Positions 23,166-34,504 of a stretch of 64,000 nucleotides of DNA are shown here, piece after piece. Source of the stretch: Apodospora peruviana (taxonomy: Eukaryota; Ascomycota; Sordariomycetes; Sordariales; Lasiosphaeriaceae); contig JAUEDM010000005.1 in assembly GCA_033439685.1 (NCBI GenBank), positions 3,348,001 through 3,412,000 of the forward strand, written 5' to 3'. Position numbers and translations under genes: made by a program. The notes under the pieces are model-generated. The model had not been told where the DNA came from. It made no database searches and worked only from the letters and a program-made list of their open reading frames with translations. Positions within the stretch are counted from its first letter, which is position 1, and every line of letters starts with the position of its first letter.

Positions 23166-24939
23166 TATGAAGGATCGAACAGCAGCAGAGAATCCAGATC
23201 GGAAGTCTGCCTTGGGATGGAAATTGGCAGTGGTATGCTGCTTGGCAGGCTCTGCTGCTCGTGTAGCTCGTCGTCTTCTTCGTTGCCGCTGGAGGAAGGA
23301 AACAAGGAGGAATCGCTAGCGTTGGAAACGGTTACGCGCATTCCAGACTGGGTTTCGTCGATTCGCTGAAAAGACTTTTTCTTTGAAGAACAGGATTGAT
23401 TTCTCTAGATTATATGAAGAAGAAGGCCGAACTGCCTCGAAACTCTGTCGGTCGGTCGATTATAGGAACCTTAGGTAGGTAGAACTCGGTAGTGAGCAGC
23501 TGGTGAGGTAGCTTAAAGGTGTTCTATCGGAGAAGCTCGAAAGGGGAGGCCGGCATTCATTGTTCAAAGGATCAGACAGCTGGTTAGGTGCACCGTTGCT
23601 GGCAGCGAGCTAGCTCGCTCGCCGGTAGCGTGGCGTCTTGGTTAAGACCAGCACGTCGGTAGATCGGTTGGTAGTAGGTTTCGATTGAGGCTGTCTCTTG
23701 TCGTCAGTCGGGAGGAGAAAAGGCGCCAAGCTCGGTTTGGTTCTGCGACAAATCTCGGTCACTCACCTGTCCGGGAGGCCTGTGCTCGGCGCGCACTCAC
23801 ACAGCGCAGAAGGAAAACTGTTTGTGACGAAGAGACAGGTTTCGCTAGATATAGGGTTTTCGTTCCGTGTGTAGATTCGTCTTCTGGTTGTTAGCAAGTA
23901 ACTTTGGAAGAAGGCACGAAAAAGCCTTGAGCATTGAAATCGGAGCGTTGTTTGCCGGCTGGCTGGCAGGTTGATGAAAGAGGGCCGTAGCGTGTGGCTA
24001 GTGGGGATTGGTCCCGCCGTTTTCCGCAAAATGACTTATCCAACACAATGCAGTCCACCAGGAGAGGACAGGTACTGCGAATTGGGAACTTCTGAACAGG
24101 GGAAACAAGCCAGACAATGGAGTCCAAGTAGGTACTACGGGTATAGGTATTTCACAAGTATTCCGTACAGTCATATCAGGGCTTAAACGCCAGTTGAGCC
24201 TCACCTGACCAGACGTCTCTGAACATCATTCTTTTGGTCAGCTGGCGTTTTTAGCCTTGGCGAGTATTCTGATGCTTTCTGTTTTTTTGGGGTTGAACTA
24301 ATTGCCAAGAAGTCGAAAGGTATTATGTATAGGGCTGGCCGAGTCACCGAGAAATCCCGACCCACGCCTTCATTCTTCAATTAACTACCTAAAGAGCAGA
24401 CTATCTCGGATGCTTACTAGCTCCTGTGAGGTGAGATATCAATCGCTAGACAGAAGAGAAAGTGCAAAGAAAAGAAAGCAAAACTACAAGAACATATCGT
24501 GGGTTTACAGCTCGCTACGTTCCGCGGTCGATACTTCGCCGAGCTACCGAGCATTCCTTTTTCGTTCGTACTTTTTTTGTCTATCGTTTTGCAAACTCCT
24601 CCGATGAGGAACGTATCCGACCGAAGGACCCGAATTACCCGCCGACCGAACCGATTCGGAACTAGAAGAAAGACCATGGTAATAGAACAGGCCGAGCGCG
24701 CCAAAAGCGCCGCCCAGCATCAGTACACCACCAGCGCGGAGGGAAAGAAAGCACCGATGCAATCAACGTTCTTACAGCCAAACCCCTTTTGCTGGATCTA
24801 CCCGTCGACGTCAAGCAGCTGGATCTACTCGGCGATGTCTTGACGTTTTTGGACCTACTCGGCGACGTCGAGGTCGTCGTGGGTAGGTCTGTCAGGGCTG
24901 TCGACGACTTTGAACGATGTTAGCCGTTTTGAAACTGAT
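23166..24939. other. Intergenic, no gene seen
   Basis: Holds the carrier promoter on its left and the SR-gene 3' flank on its right. A 13-bp inverted repeat is listed at 24185-24250. A 72-residue minus-strand frame at 24544..24762 has a hydrophobic stretch but nothing else in its favour. Confidence 0.45.
24185..24250. repeat. Short inverted repeat / hairpin
   Basis: AAACGCCAGTTGA (24185-24197) and TCAGCTGGCGTTT (24238-24250) are reverse complements at 12 of 13 positions, separated by 40 nt. The right arm continues TTAGCC, linking it to the GGCGTTTTTAGC motif seen near 11014. Confidence 0.5.
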
Positions 24940-26085
24940 TTAAATACCACTCGGAGTAGACGCACTCTTCCGATCGTCCCCATTGGTGCCGTTCTCGCGG
25001 CGGTCACGGTCGTCACGGTCCCTATCATCCTTGACGTCACGATCACGCTCACTGAGTATACTCGTCAGCAGTTGTCCGTCAGTCGCTAACTTCAGATGGC
25101 TTACCGGTCCGGGCTGCGAGAGCGATCGCGGGTGTCGCGGCGATCACGGTCGTAGTCGCGGTCGCGGTCACGGCGGTCGCGGTCGTCCTTACGAGGCGAA
25201 TAATCTCTAGTCGAACGTCTAGGGCTGGGCGAGCGGCGACGCGGGGATGAGCGGCGAGGCGCACGATCGCGGTCGCTCCTGTCAAAACGCCATGAAGCAG
25301 ATGGCGGGGTGCGAGCCCACTAAACACAAGGGTCAGTCTCCCGTTCAGTCGCCGATCCAGGGTAAGATTGTGTACCTCAATCTTCAAAATGTCGTCACGG
25401 CCGATGCGCTTGTTGTGCATATCGTGGTAAGCATCATCGGCGTCGCGGCGATCCTCGTACTCAACGAAGGCGAAACTAGAGCTGTGGATTAGTTTTAAGC
25501 AAAGTCGCGTCAGGGGAGCTGGGGAACAACATACAGTCGGCTGCTCGCGGAACGCGGAGCAGGAATGTCACAGCGGACAAGCCGTCCATAGCTAAAAGCA
25601 AGGTTGTCAGCATCTCAAGAAGCCACAGTATTCGAAGAGTACGTTTTCGCGCGCATGCGATCGAGCTCGGAATGTCTGCCATATATGGCAAGAGACTCGC
25701 CCGGGTGGGGGGAGAAACACAGCATTTCACCGTCGACCGCTCGATCGAGGAAGGGGGCCGAGGGCGTGGGCACGATCGATCGAACGAGAGCGAGAACATG
25801 GAGCGGATCATGGATGCGCCGATAGTGACAGCGAAGGACGGCGAAGGGCGAAGTGGATGGAGATAAGAGACGAACAGCGAGGGCGGGGGATTCGACGACG
25901 GTGGGAGGAGAGAAGACGGATGGGGGGACGGAGGACAGGGAGGCGACCGAGGACCGTACTCGAAGCCGAGGATCGAGTCATCGCCGTGGTGGTTAGACGT
26001 ACCGCTCGAATTCGTACGCGAGGTCGCGCGCGCGCGTGCCGTGGCTGAAGCCGGTCACGTAGAGGGTGGTGCCGTTGCGAGACAT
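24940..26085 (-). CDS. SR-type splicing factor with one RRM and an Arg/Asp-rich tail
   Basis: Five exons, 26085..26003, 25591..25535, 25475..25376, 25319..25105 and 25051..24940, give 188 residues. The N-terminal RRM has RNP2 (TLYVTGF) and RNP1 (FAFVEYED); residues about 85-175 are rich in RS, RD and DR dipeptides (RRRSPSPRRSTRDYSP, DRDRRDRDRD). This is the layout of fungal Srp1/Srp2-like SR proteins, nuclear factors binding pre-mRNA and recruiting the spliceosome through phosphorylated RS segments. The first intron is 411 nt, against 53-59 nt for the others, and splits the RRM. Intron 2 has two in-frame acceptors 6 nt apart (CACAG and CTCTAG); the downstream one gives the family-like RLFAFVEYED, the other adds two serines. 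Confidence 0.9.
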
Positions 26086-26636
26086 GACTGCTGATTGCGA
26101 GAGTGTCGCGCGCGAAAGGCAGTGGCAGCCTGAAAATTTGTAGATGAGTGCTGTGCTGAAAGGCAGGGAGCTATGGCGAACCAAAACACCTCAGCAGTAA
26201 AGAGGCGCCAACTATGACGCAATTGAAGAGAACAAAGCGGCACTAAAATGCTGAAAATCGACCGTGAGGTGTTGAAAACCAGCAGCGCTCGAGGTTGAGA
26301 GGTTGGTTGATGATGGAAGAAATTCGGGGAAAGTCTGCCTGGCTTCAACGAACTTCTGGGGAAGAAGACCAGGGCATTTACGGTTTGGGGCGATGGGCTC
26401 CACGTCTTTTGCAGGATCGATTGGTTGTGGTTGACGCATTGGCCAAGCCGGACAGCTCGGAGCGTCGGGAGTCTGTGTGTCACTTTGGAGCTTCCAGCTG
26501 ACATTCAGCCACTGACCACTGTCAAGTACGGAGAGGCTCAATCATTGAGCCTGTGCAACTTCAAAACCAAAGATCTCCAACAAGGAGCTCCGGCGACACT
26601 CTTCCGGCGCGCACAGGAGGCAACATTTCAATACAA
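26086..26636. other. SR-gene promoter and 3' flank of the sterol acyltransferase
   Basis: No gene supported in this 551-bp stretch. Confidence 0.45.
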
Positions 26637-28930
26637 CTACAGGATCAAATATAGGCTACACAATATGCTGGGGCCTGTAAATATCCCCAACCAAAATATC
26701 ATGTTCCCCAGCGTTGCCTTGTGACGAAGCCATTTCGTCCTACTCAACCTCACCAACTATCAACAAGAGTCAGCAAGTGATTGTGAATGAGATCAAAATG
26801 GAGACAACATACCGGCAGCTGACACATCTGCAGGAAGAGCAGATATCCCCTCAGCTTCTTAAAGATGCACCACATGACCAACTCATGCACACACGCCGAC
26901 AAGAAAAAGGTAATCAGCGTCGCCGTGTGCTTGTTCACCTTCATGGCCGAGATGGAGCTGTGGTACACATGCCTGAGCAAGAAATTATGCACAGGCCTGT
27001 TCCAGTCGCGCGCGAACTGGTCCCAAGACACCGAGTTCCACCACGCGTCATAGAAACTGCGGTCGGCGAAGTAGGTGAGCTCTGCCAAAAGGTTGAGGAT
27101 CGTCTCCCAGATCACGTACCACGCGAGCAGGTACTCCATCATGAACGGGATTATGAGGTCGGACAGCATCCAGGGGAAGCGCGAGAACCGTTGCGCCAGC
27201 GGCATGCCTGTCTCCTTCATGCGAACCGTGTCCATGACGACGGGGTAGATAAAGGCCTGCGAGATCATGATCATAACGAAAATGATGCCGAAGCACGCCG
27301 CCATCTTCTCGGCGACGTAGTACCAGTTGATCGACTCGGACCGCGGGTACTCGAGCTCGTACACCAGCGTCGGCAGCACGATGAACTCGTAGTGGTTGTC
27401 GAGCGTCAGGTTGTTCGGGTATGCCCGGGCCGGGTCCGTCGACTTGCCCTTGAGTTCGTCCGAGAGCGCGTCCACCTCCCACTTGAGGATGCGCTCAAAG
27501 ACATGGACCTGCTCCTTGTCGAGCGGCTCACCCGAGCTGATGGCGGCCGCGATGCGGTCGATGTTGTCCTCGACCTCCTCGTGGGCTGCGATCGACCGCC
27601 GGCGCTCCTTGTACTCGTGAGCCGACGGGACCAGCGACAAGTGGGTGGTGGATATGGCCGAGACGGGCGGCTCGGTCCGCGACGGCGACTGCACCGGCGA
27701 GATGTCGTCCAGCTGCTTGAGTCTGGCGAGCAGGTGCGCGCGCTTGTTGTACGCCGACGACAGGTAGCCGTTGTAGAAGGCGTACGAGTGCTGCTTCATG
27801 AGCATGACCAGACCGTGCATGACGAAGAAAACGGTGTGCGTCCAGGGCCAGTGGCGGACCAGCGTGAGCCCGACGACGCCACCGATGAAGATGGTCTGCC
27901 AGATATTCTGCACAACCCAACCCCATCGGTCCCAGATCAACCACGACCGCCCGTCCCTCCTCACTAGCCTCTGCAGCACCCAGCTCACCCCGGTCATCCC
28001 GCACATCACCCCATCCGCCAGCAGCAGCACAAACAGGTCCCGTCTGAACATGCTCTTCATGATCTCGTTCGTCCCGAGCGGACTCCCCGTCTTCTTCCAG
28101 TTATCCGCCGCGATTTTGAGGATGAAGAAGAACACGGCCATCCAGAAGAGCGTGAAGAAGCCATGAAATGGGCTATTTGCTGCCGCCGTGTTCTGGCGAT
28201 CAAAGGCCGAGAAGGTCCTCGAGAAGACCAGATCCGCAAACTTGGGCCGTCGCTTTGCCATCTGTCCGCCGGTTTTCGCCGAGCGGATGACCAAATCGCG
28301 TATGGCCGGCAAGTCGCCATCGTCCGCTGTCGAGATTATGTACCCACCACCTGCTTTATGATGGTGGCGTCTTCCATCTTTAGGTAGGGTATTAGTAATA
28401 TCTTCGCCGACTGCTGGTATCCTCAGCTGCGGGAGTGTGTCGAAGCTGCTTGATGAGGTGCTGGCCGTACTCAAAGCGCTTCCAGCTTGCAACGGGTGTT
28501 GATACTGACCACCCTGACGGCGGTTGCGAACAGCAGCAGTACTTTCGCCTGTTGCTGGCTTCAGCAGCCGCGCCCCCGCCGTGGCTGTCCTTCTTGGTGT
28601 TGTTGTGGAAGCAGCCGGACCACTGGAAATATCATCGTAATCCTCCTCGCTGGTAGTACCAGATTCGCCGCCACCACCAGCTCCCCCGTCAAGGGTGGAG
28701 GCGGTTCGTCCGGTTGCGCGCAGCGCATCGCGGAGCGAATGCACCGGCGTGAGGAGGTATGTCTGCCGCCGGCCTGCATCATTGATGTCCGTTGTGGCTG
28801 TGGTGGGAGAGGTGTTGCCACTTCCACTTGTGTGATGAGAAGAGTCGTTTGTGTCCTCAGTATGATCCCGGGAGGAGGTCCTTCCACCAGCAGCTGGTGT
28901 TGTACCGGGCTGGTCCATTCTCATCGTCAT
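26637..28930 (-). CDS. ARE2: Sterol O-acyltransferase (ACAT/DGAT1-type MBOAT)
   Basis: Exons 28930..26813 and 26756..26637 (56-nt intron, GTATGT...GATAG) give 745 residues. The first in-frame ATG is at 28930, with further ATGs at 28924 and 28918; a five-codon upstream frame (ATG at 28958) precedes them. The second exon adds the expected C-terminal end LSRTKWLRHKATLGN...FWLGIFTGPSILCSLY. Residues about 1-250 are a disordered Ser/Thr/Gly-rich N-terminus. Multiple membrane segments follow, with the MBOAT histidine in SACVHELVMW and the motif FYDAWWNSVSW, where the family usually has FYxDWWN. The enzyme esterifies sterols with fatty acyl-CoA in the ER for storage in lipid droplets. Sterol versus diacylglycerol preference is judged from overall similarity to Are1/Are2. 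Confidence 0.92.
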
Positions 28931-30601
28931 CTTCGGTGATGTTTTATATGCACACCATCCGTTTACCAAGTTGCCTGGCTCCTTCGGTCTTTGATGAAAA
29001 CAGCAGGCAATCTAAAAGGGAAAGGGAGAAAACACAGAATCAAAACATGATATATAACAGAAACCTCCTTCAAATGCGGTCGAAGAAAATAGAAAGATGT
29101 CGCGATCGATTGAACTGACCATCATCACCATATAAGCTGGCGGTGGAGGTAAGATGATTGTCAGAAACCTCTGAGCGTAGTAGTATATATATGTAAGGTA
29201 TTAAATCAGGTAACGGTACCACGTCGGGAAATATATCGAATCAGGTAACTGTACCTTGGGATGTTGCAGTATTACACTCAGCCCTGTGCGTGTCAGTTCA
29301 CCGATTGAGCCGCAGCAGCAAGCAGCAACAGCAGCGAAACAGGATAATGGAGCTTTACAATGACATGACGGGTCAGACCGGCCACGGCGACGGCGGCGGA
29401 TCTTGCGGCACACACACAAGGCAACATCCATCATCCCTGGAAAAGGAGTTCTGATTCAGGACGAACTCGCGCGATTGGCATGTTCGCGTTCAGTTTCCTG
29501 TTCCCAGCCCAAAAAATGGTAGTTTGCCCGGTTTCATCAATAATCAGTTTGTTGTCTTCGGAAGTTCGGATCCCATGCTTTCATCCACTCATTCATTGCG
29601 TGTTTTCTTACCCGAGTTCCTTCCTAATAACAGCAAACACGCAGTTTAGTACACCATTCCACGGTAAATGGTAGCCACCGAATACTTTGCAAGGGTGCTC
29701 GTGACTTTTCAGGGCACCTGGTAGTCATCCAGGAAATACTCATATAAGTAGTATAATATCCCTTGTAAATACCGTCTCAGGCCCTGGCAGACGATCGCAA
29801 AAGATGTCACAGACAAGGAATCTTACAGGGTTTTGTAAGGTACCTGATAGCTACTATTTACCATGGAATGGTGTACACAACACCAAAAGTTCTAAGGGTA
29901 AAGTCGCTAAGAAATTCGCCAAGCCATCCCGCCGCGATCCGGAATTCTTCCGAGGATCCGAGTATGTAGTCGGACAATGACGGACGCCGAGGCGGCGAGG
30001 GTGGATATTTTGTGATCAAGGGTTCCACCGAGGCCGCCGAGATCCGAGATCGAGATTGTTGTTCGGAGTAGCTGGAGAATCACTCAAGACATCCGGAAAC
30101 CCCGGCAACATGTGACGCCGCCTGGCATAATTACCTCAATAACAATCCTAAAGTTCTTCTAAAACAGGAGTTCCTAAAAGGCGAAGAATCACAAACAATG
30201 CGGGGCTGTTTGGAAGCTTCGAAAGCTTCCATTACAGTCCACTTACGACTTACGACTACTTGGGGGTTTACTCAGATCCAATATCCCAGACGATTAGCTA
30301 GGTATCTAAGTGCAGACCGCCAGTTAGCGTAGGGATGTGATCAATATAAATCTTTTCAAATATCATCTGTCTCAAGTCTCAACTGTGAAATGAAACTACT
30401 TGAACAAGCATTCAAACACGGCTGCTGCAAGAAGGAGAACGAAAAACGAGAAAACAAACGATAAAGAGAGAAGGACAAAAAAGAAGCCAATTGCTCATTT
30501 TCCTCAACTTTTCCCAGACCCTGCCTCCCCTGCCTGTCACTCTAGCCTTACCCCTATTCGGGTGGCCAATGTCACACACAACAACTTTTCAACATGTGCA
30601 T
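28931..30601. other. Intergenic region with a MITE candidate
   Basis: About 1.7 kb between the acyltransferase promoter and the 3' end of fimbrin. No gene is supported. It contains the inverted-repeat element at 29652-29873. Confidence 0.55.
29652..29873. mobile_element. Candidate MITE with 24-bp terminal inverted repeats and TA flanks
   Basis: The left end CACCATTCCACGGTAAAT continues GGTAGC; the right end is its reverse complement with two differences over 24 bp (22 of 24 match). Both differences are transitions (C/T and G/A). The element is bounded on both sides by TA (29650-29651 and 29874-29875), the target duplication made by Tc1/mariner transposases. It is 222 bp long and has no coding capacity, fitting a miniature inverted-repeat element. 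I found no second copy in this window. Confidence 0.6.
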
Positions 30602-32828
30602 CTACTGCATCTTCTCGTACGTGGCCATCAACGAACCTGCAGAATAGCATTATTAGCATTGGTCCTGTAATCAAGCGCAACACATGATGATGCCAACTAC
30701 TCACCAATAAAGGTCGTCACCAAACGACTGCGCACCTGGCAGATATCCTCCGGCACCAGCCAGATCGTAGCCCCCATCTTTCTCGCAATGCTGATACTGA
30801 GCTTGGCATTGAGGTACGCCTCGTCGTCATTGCGGCCGGCCGTCACGAGGTCGTAGTCAACGTAGCTGCTCTTCATGCCGTTAAGCACATCCAGCAAGAA
30901 GATACCCGTGCCAATCGCAGAGTCCTTGAACGACCGGATGCTCGAGTTGCGGCCACCCTTGCGGCTCATATCGTTGGCCCACCTCACCATTTCCGCGTCT
31001 GTAATCTCGCGCTTCCCGAGACGTTGGGCCAAGCCCTTGAGTGTCAGGGTGATGTCCTTGCGCATCAGCTGCCAGACCAAGCCCAGCGTCAACGTGCGCT
31101 GCCCATCTGTAATATCGGCACCCTGGATACCGACCAGCGAGAAGCCGTTCTGTTTGCCGAGCTCAATAGCATAGTTGGTGTTCTCGACCGCCTTGAACCG
31201 CGACATCTCACCCCCGTGCGCTGGCAGTTTGTTGACGTGTCTCCAGTTGACTGACCCCTGGATAACCTTGTCATAAGCCTGCAGCAAGACCGTACCGTCA
31301 CGGAGATCATCAAAGAACGACTGAACCGCCGGTTGCACGTCAAGACTGTTGAGCCAGAGGGTGAAAACACGGGCCTCGCGCTCGCCTTCGGCATCGAAAT
31401 CCTCCACCTCGAGCTTCTCCTCCTCCGTGATCGGGTCGAGGCAGGGGTGGGTGTTGAACAAGTTGGCGACGAACGCGAGGTTGAGCTTGGGGTTGCCAGC
31501 GACGAGCGAAGTAGGTGTGAGGAATTTCCGGCAGCCGAGCTTGTCAGCATTCTGGAGAACTTCCTCGGCGCGCTGGAGCAGATCCCGTGTCTGCAGGGGT
31601 GCCCGAGTGCAACCGTACTCGGAGCCAATATGAGCCAACAGAACGGCGTAGTTCTCTCCATCCTTGACGTCACTCGAAAAGTTCTGTACTCTCCTTGGCC
31701 AGTTGGCAGCCTTCAAGTGGTAGTTGAACCACCGGAGAAGGATCTGCTCTGGTGGCAGTCTCAGGAACTGCTCGAGGGTCTCGTCCTCTTCAAGCAACCG
31801 GTAGAGCTCGGGGTGGAGCTTGATGTCGATCTTGCCCAACAAACCCCGGCGAATGATCTGCCAGATAAGGCCCAGAATAAGATGCTCCCTGACCTCAATG
31901 ATATCCCCGCTACCAATATTCACAACCGAGCAGCCTATACCCTTTGCCGACTCAATAACGATATTGTTGTTCTCCGTCATCTGGAACGCATTGAGCGTTT
32001 TGGTCTTCCTCCCTGCCACGTTCAACACACGTTCGTCGATGGTGTCGGGAACGCTGTCGTTGATGAGCTTTGCGAGTACCAGGCCATCCTTGCACTCGTC
32101 AAACATCTCAAATGTATCGGTTGCGAAGGGAAGGCGCGCGGCGATATCGGGGTCACCGGCGAGGACAGCATTGATGTGGCGGGTGAACTCGGTGCGCTCA
32201 TCCTCGTTGATGGTATGGGTGATATTAGCGTTCGAACCCTGCACATGAATCTTGCCACTACCTCCAATGCTGCCCTTCGAAGCATGGCCTCCTGTCCGCT
32301 GGGATATAACGGCAGCTGGCGAGGATGGTGCTGCCAGGGATGACCCCTTCTGGGCGGCAGGGGCGTCGCGAAGCTTAGCAATGAGCTATTTGGAGATGAG
32401 CATTAGCTATACGTGCTCCAGAAGCAGTCGGGGAACACCAGTAAAAGCATCGCGATGCTTTCAAAGCTGAAACAGCCCGCGGCCGACAGGAGAGGCCCAT
32501 GGCTTACCCCGACGTAATCCTCCAGCTCGACTCGCCTGGAAGAGTCAAGTCCGACCTCCTTCAGTGCCTGACGAACGGCATCGTAGGGTTGTCTCTCGCT
32601 CGTCTGGGTCGCCTTGATGGCAGTGGCCTCGTCAATGTACCCCTTATCGTCGACGTCGAGTTTGCGGAAAGCGTCGGTCAGTCCGAAGATGTCGCCCTGC
32701 TGGAACTGGGGAAACTTCCTGCTCAAGGGGTCAACAGGGTTTCTTCATTTGCAAAGACACAGCTAGGATCGCAGTTACTGCAGAAACCTGGGTTGCCTGT
32801 CTCACCTCTGCAGTTTGAGGACATTCAT
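30602..32828 (-). CDS. SAC6: Fimbrin (actin-bundling protein)
   Basis: Four exons, 32828..32806, 32718..32508, 32385..30705 and 30636..30602, give 649 residues, close to yeast Sac6. The short first exon encodes MNVLKLQ and splices to RKFPQF; the last exon completes FIGSLMATYEKMQ. Residues about 10-80 form an EF-hand-like N-terminal domain (AFRKLDVDDKGYIDEATAI). Four calponin-homology domains in two tandem actin-binding units follow, with repeated signatures such as DGLVLAKLINDSVPDTID, DGENYAVLLAHIG, DGTVLLQAYDKV and IGTGIFLLDVLNGM. Fimbrin cross-links actin filaments in endocytic patches and at the hyphal tip collar. Splice sites are all GT/AG. The actin-binding units look complete. Confidence 0.96.
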
Positions 32829-33064
32829 GATTGCGCGTCGGCGACGGCCGGGCCGGAAAGAAGTGGAAATGGGTATTAGCTAGGGTCTGGCGATGTCAGA
32901 AGAGACGCGGGCGCGCGGCTTTTGTCGAGAAAAGAGTGGCGTGACAGACAGATAATCAATCCGTCGTGCAGAGAAATAATATAAGAAGCCGCTGTCTTTC
33001 ACAAAACAAGGCGTCGTAAGTTGTATGGGAATGGGGAGATGCAAGAGAGCGGAAAGCTGCGTCG

Positions 33065-33401
33065 TCAGTGCTTCAAGTTCTCGAGATATTGGCGGGGGCG
33101 GGGAGGCCCTGGTCGCAGCTGCACAAGCAAACTGATGTAATCGGCCTGGGCACAAATGAGCCACTGAGGGGATTGCGTAACGGCCCAATCAGCCCCTTCA
33201 GGCAGCCCAAATTCCTTGATCCACAGTGCGTCTGCCGGGTCCGTAGGCTGCCTCACCGTTGCAGGGGGCGTGGATGTTGCGTTAAGAAGGGACTTGGATC
33301 AAACCCGAGTTTGCTAACAACCCTGGGCTTGCCCAGGGTAGTACCAGGTACCTCACCAACAAGGAGCAAAGAATTTTATTTCCCTTTCCTTCCATTGGCA
33401 T
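33065..33401 (-). CDS. Possible small two-exon gene, function unknown
   Basis: Exon 33401..33357 (ATGCCAATGGAAGG...) and exon 33247..33065 would give 75 residues, joined in phase 0 by a 109-nt intron with donor GTGAGG, branch-like CTTAAC and acceptor GGCAG. The second exon has well-ordered protein-like composition (ALWIKEFGLPEGADWAV, WLICAQADYISLLVQLR). I do not recognise it. It lies about 240 bp upstream of the fimbrin start on the same strand. It could equally be a chance open frame inside the fimbrin 5' region. Confidence 0.3.
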
Positions 33402-33712
33402 CTTCCGGATAGCCTCAAGCAAGACTGCTTACGAAAAGATACGCCAAGATCATTTTCGACGATATCTTGAAGCCTGACCTTGGTATCCAAAATACTTCTG
33501 CCGGGATCTCATACGGAGATTGAAACTGCCAAGCAGGTAAGGTATTTAGCAATAATCTCGTACCTGATCTCAAAATGTAGGCATTTTCCATCCTCCCATT
33601 AATGAGATTGCCAAATTTAACTGTAACCGTCAGACATTTAACAAGATCAGATCAAAGAAGACAGAAAATTCAGAACGTAAACAAAAGGGGCAAGCAAGCA
33701 ACACAATAAAAA
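33402..33712. other. Intergenic, no gene seen
   Basis: Short AT-richer promoter region of the RING/ankyrin-type gene. Confidence 0.45.
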
Positions 33713-34504
33713 ATGGCAACCTGCAAAGCATGCAACGACCCCCTAGTCCTTCCCTTAGACCTAGAAGGAGACTCAGGCGACGAAGGGAGCAGCAGCCAGA
33801 CACAGCATCAAGAAACAGTTCCCGATGACCTCGAGATGCAGGCCTGTTCATGCCATTTCCACTGGCAATGCCTCCTAGACCAGTCCTCGGCAGTGGTCTC
33901 CTCCCTCACCTGTCCAGCATGCAACACCTACCTACCTTCTAACTCCTCCGGAAGCTCATCATCATCATCCCAACCACCCCAACAAAAAATGATCTTAACA
34001 AACTACACCAACGAAGGTGGCCTCCAAACAGACCTAAACATCCTCTCCGTCCTGACAGAAGAAGCCTTCCTCTCCACGCACCCCGAATCCCGCCCCGCGC
34101 GCGCAATGCACACCATGGCCGCCGAAGGCGACGTGGCCGGCCTTTTGGAGTTGGTGGGCGACATCGACAGCGATCCAGACGTCGAAATGACCGCCTCCCA
34201 GCTGCTCGTCTGGCGCGACCCGCTCAACGGCGGCCGCGGCGTGCTGCACGTCGCCGTCGAGGCCCGCCAGGAGGAGGTATTTTGGCTGCTGCTTTGGGTG
34301 GGAAGCGGTTTAGCGACAAACATGTTCCCGCAGGCCGTCATGCAGGCTGCTGGCGCCATGGGACTGTCCAGACGAGAAGACGCGATCCCAAGGAATGAGG
34401 ACGTGAGGTTCGTGGTTGATGATCAAGGCCGGGCGGCCGCGGATGTGTGTTTGCAGATGGGTAGTCCATGGGAGTTGTATGTCTCAGGGGGGTTGTTTAA
34501 TTAA
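33713..34504 (+). CDS. RING-like zinc-finger protein with a C-terminal ankyrin-type region
   Basis: Single exon of 263 residues beginning MATCKACNDPLVLPLDL. The N-terminal 75 residues hold a C-x2-C pair, then CSCHFHWQCLLDQ and CPACNTYLP, which together give the spaced Cys/His ligands of a RING or RING-variant finger. A Ser- and Gln-rich linker follows. Residues about 125-263 contain helical repeats (AMHTMAAEGDVAGLLELVGDI, GVLHVAVEARQEEVFWLLLWVG, VVDDQGRAAADVCLQMG) that look like two or three weak ankyrin repeats. A role as a ubiquitin ligase is possible by analogy, but is not shown. The family is unnamed to me; the coding status is well supported by composition and length. Confidence 0.82.
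   Translation: MATCKACNDPLVLPLDLEGDSGDEGSSSQTQHQETVPDDLEMQACSCHFHWQCLLDQSSAVVSSLTCPACNTYLPSNSSGSSSSSSQPPQQKMILTNYTNEGGLQTDLNILSVLTEEAFLSTHPESRPARAMHTMAAEGDVAGLLELVGDIDSDPDVEMTASQLLVWRDPLNGGRGVLHVAVEARQEEVFWLLLWVGSGLATNMFPQAVMQAAGAMGLSRREDAIPRNEDVRFVVDDQGRAAADVCLQMGSPWELYVSGGLFN

Noticed and set aside
24544..24762. 72-residue minus-strand frame with a hydrophobic stretch
   Set aside because: It lies in the 3' flank of the SR gene, with no family resemblance or splice partner.
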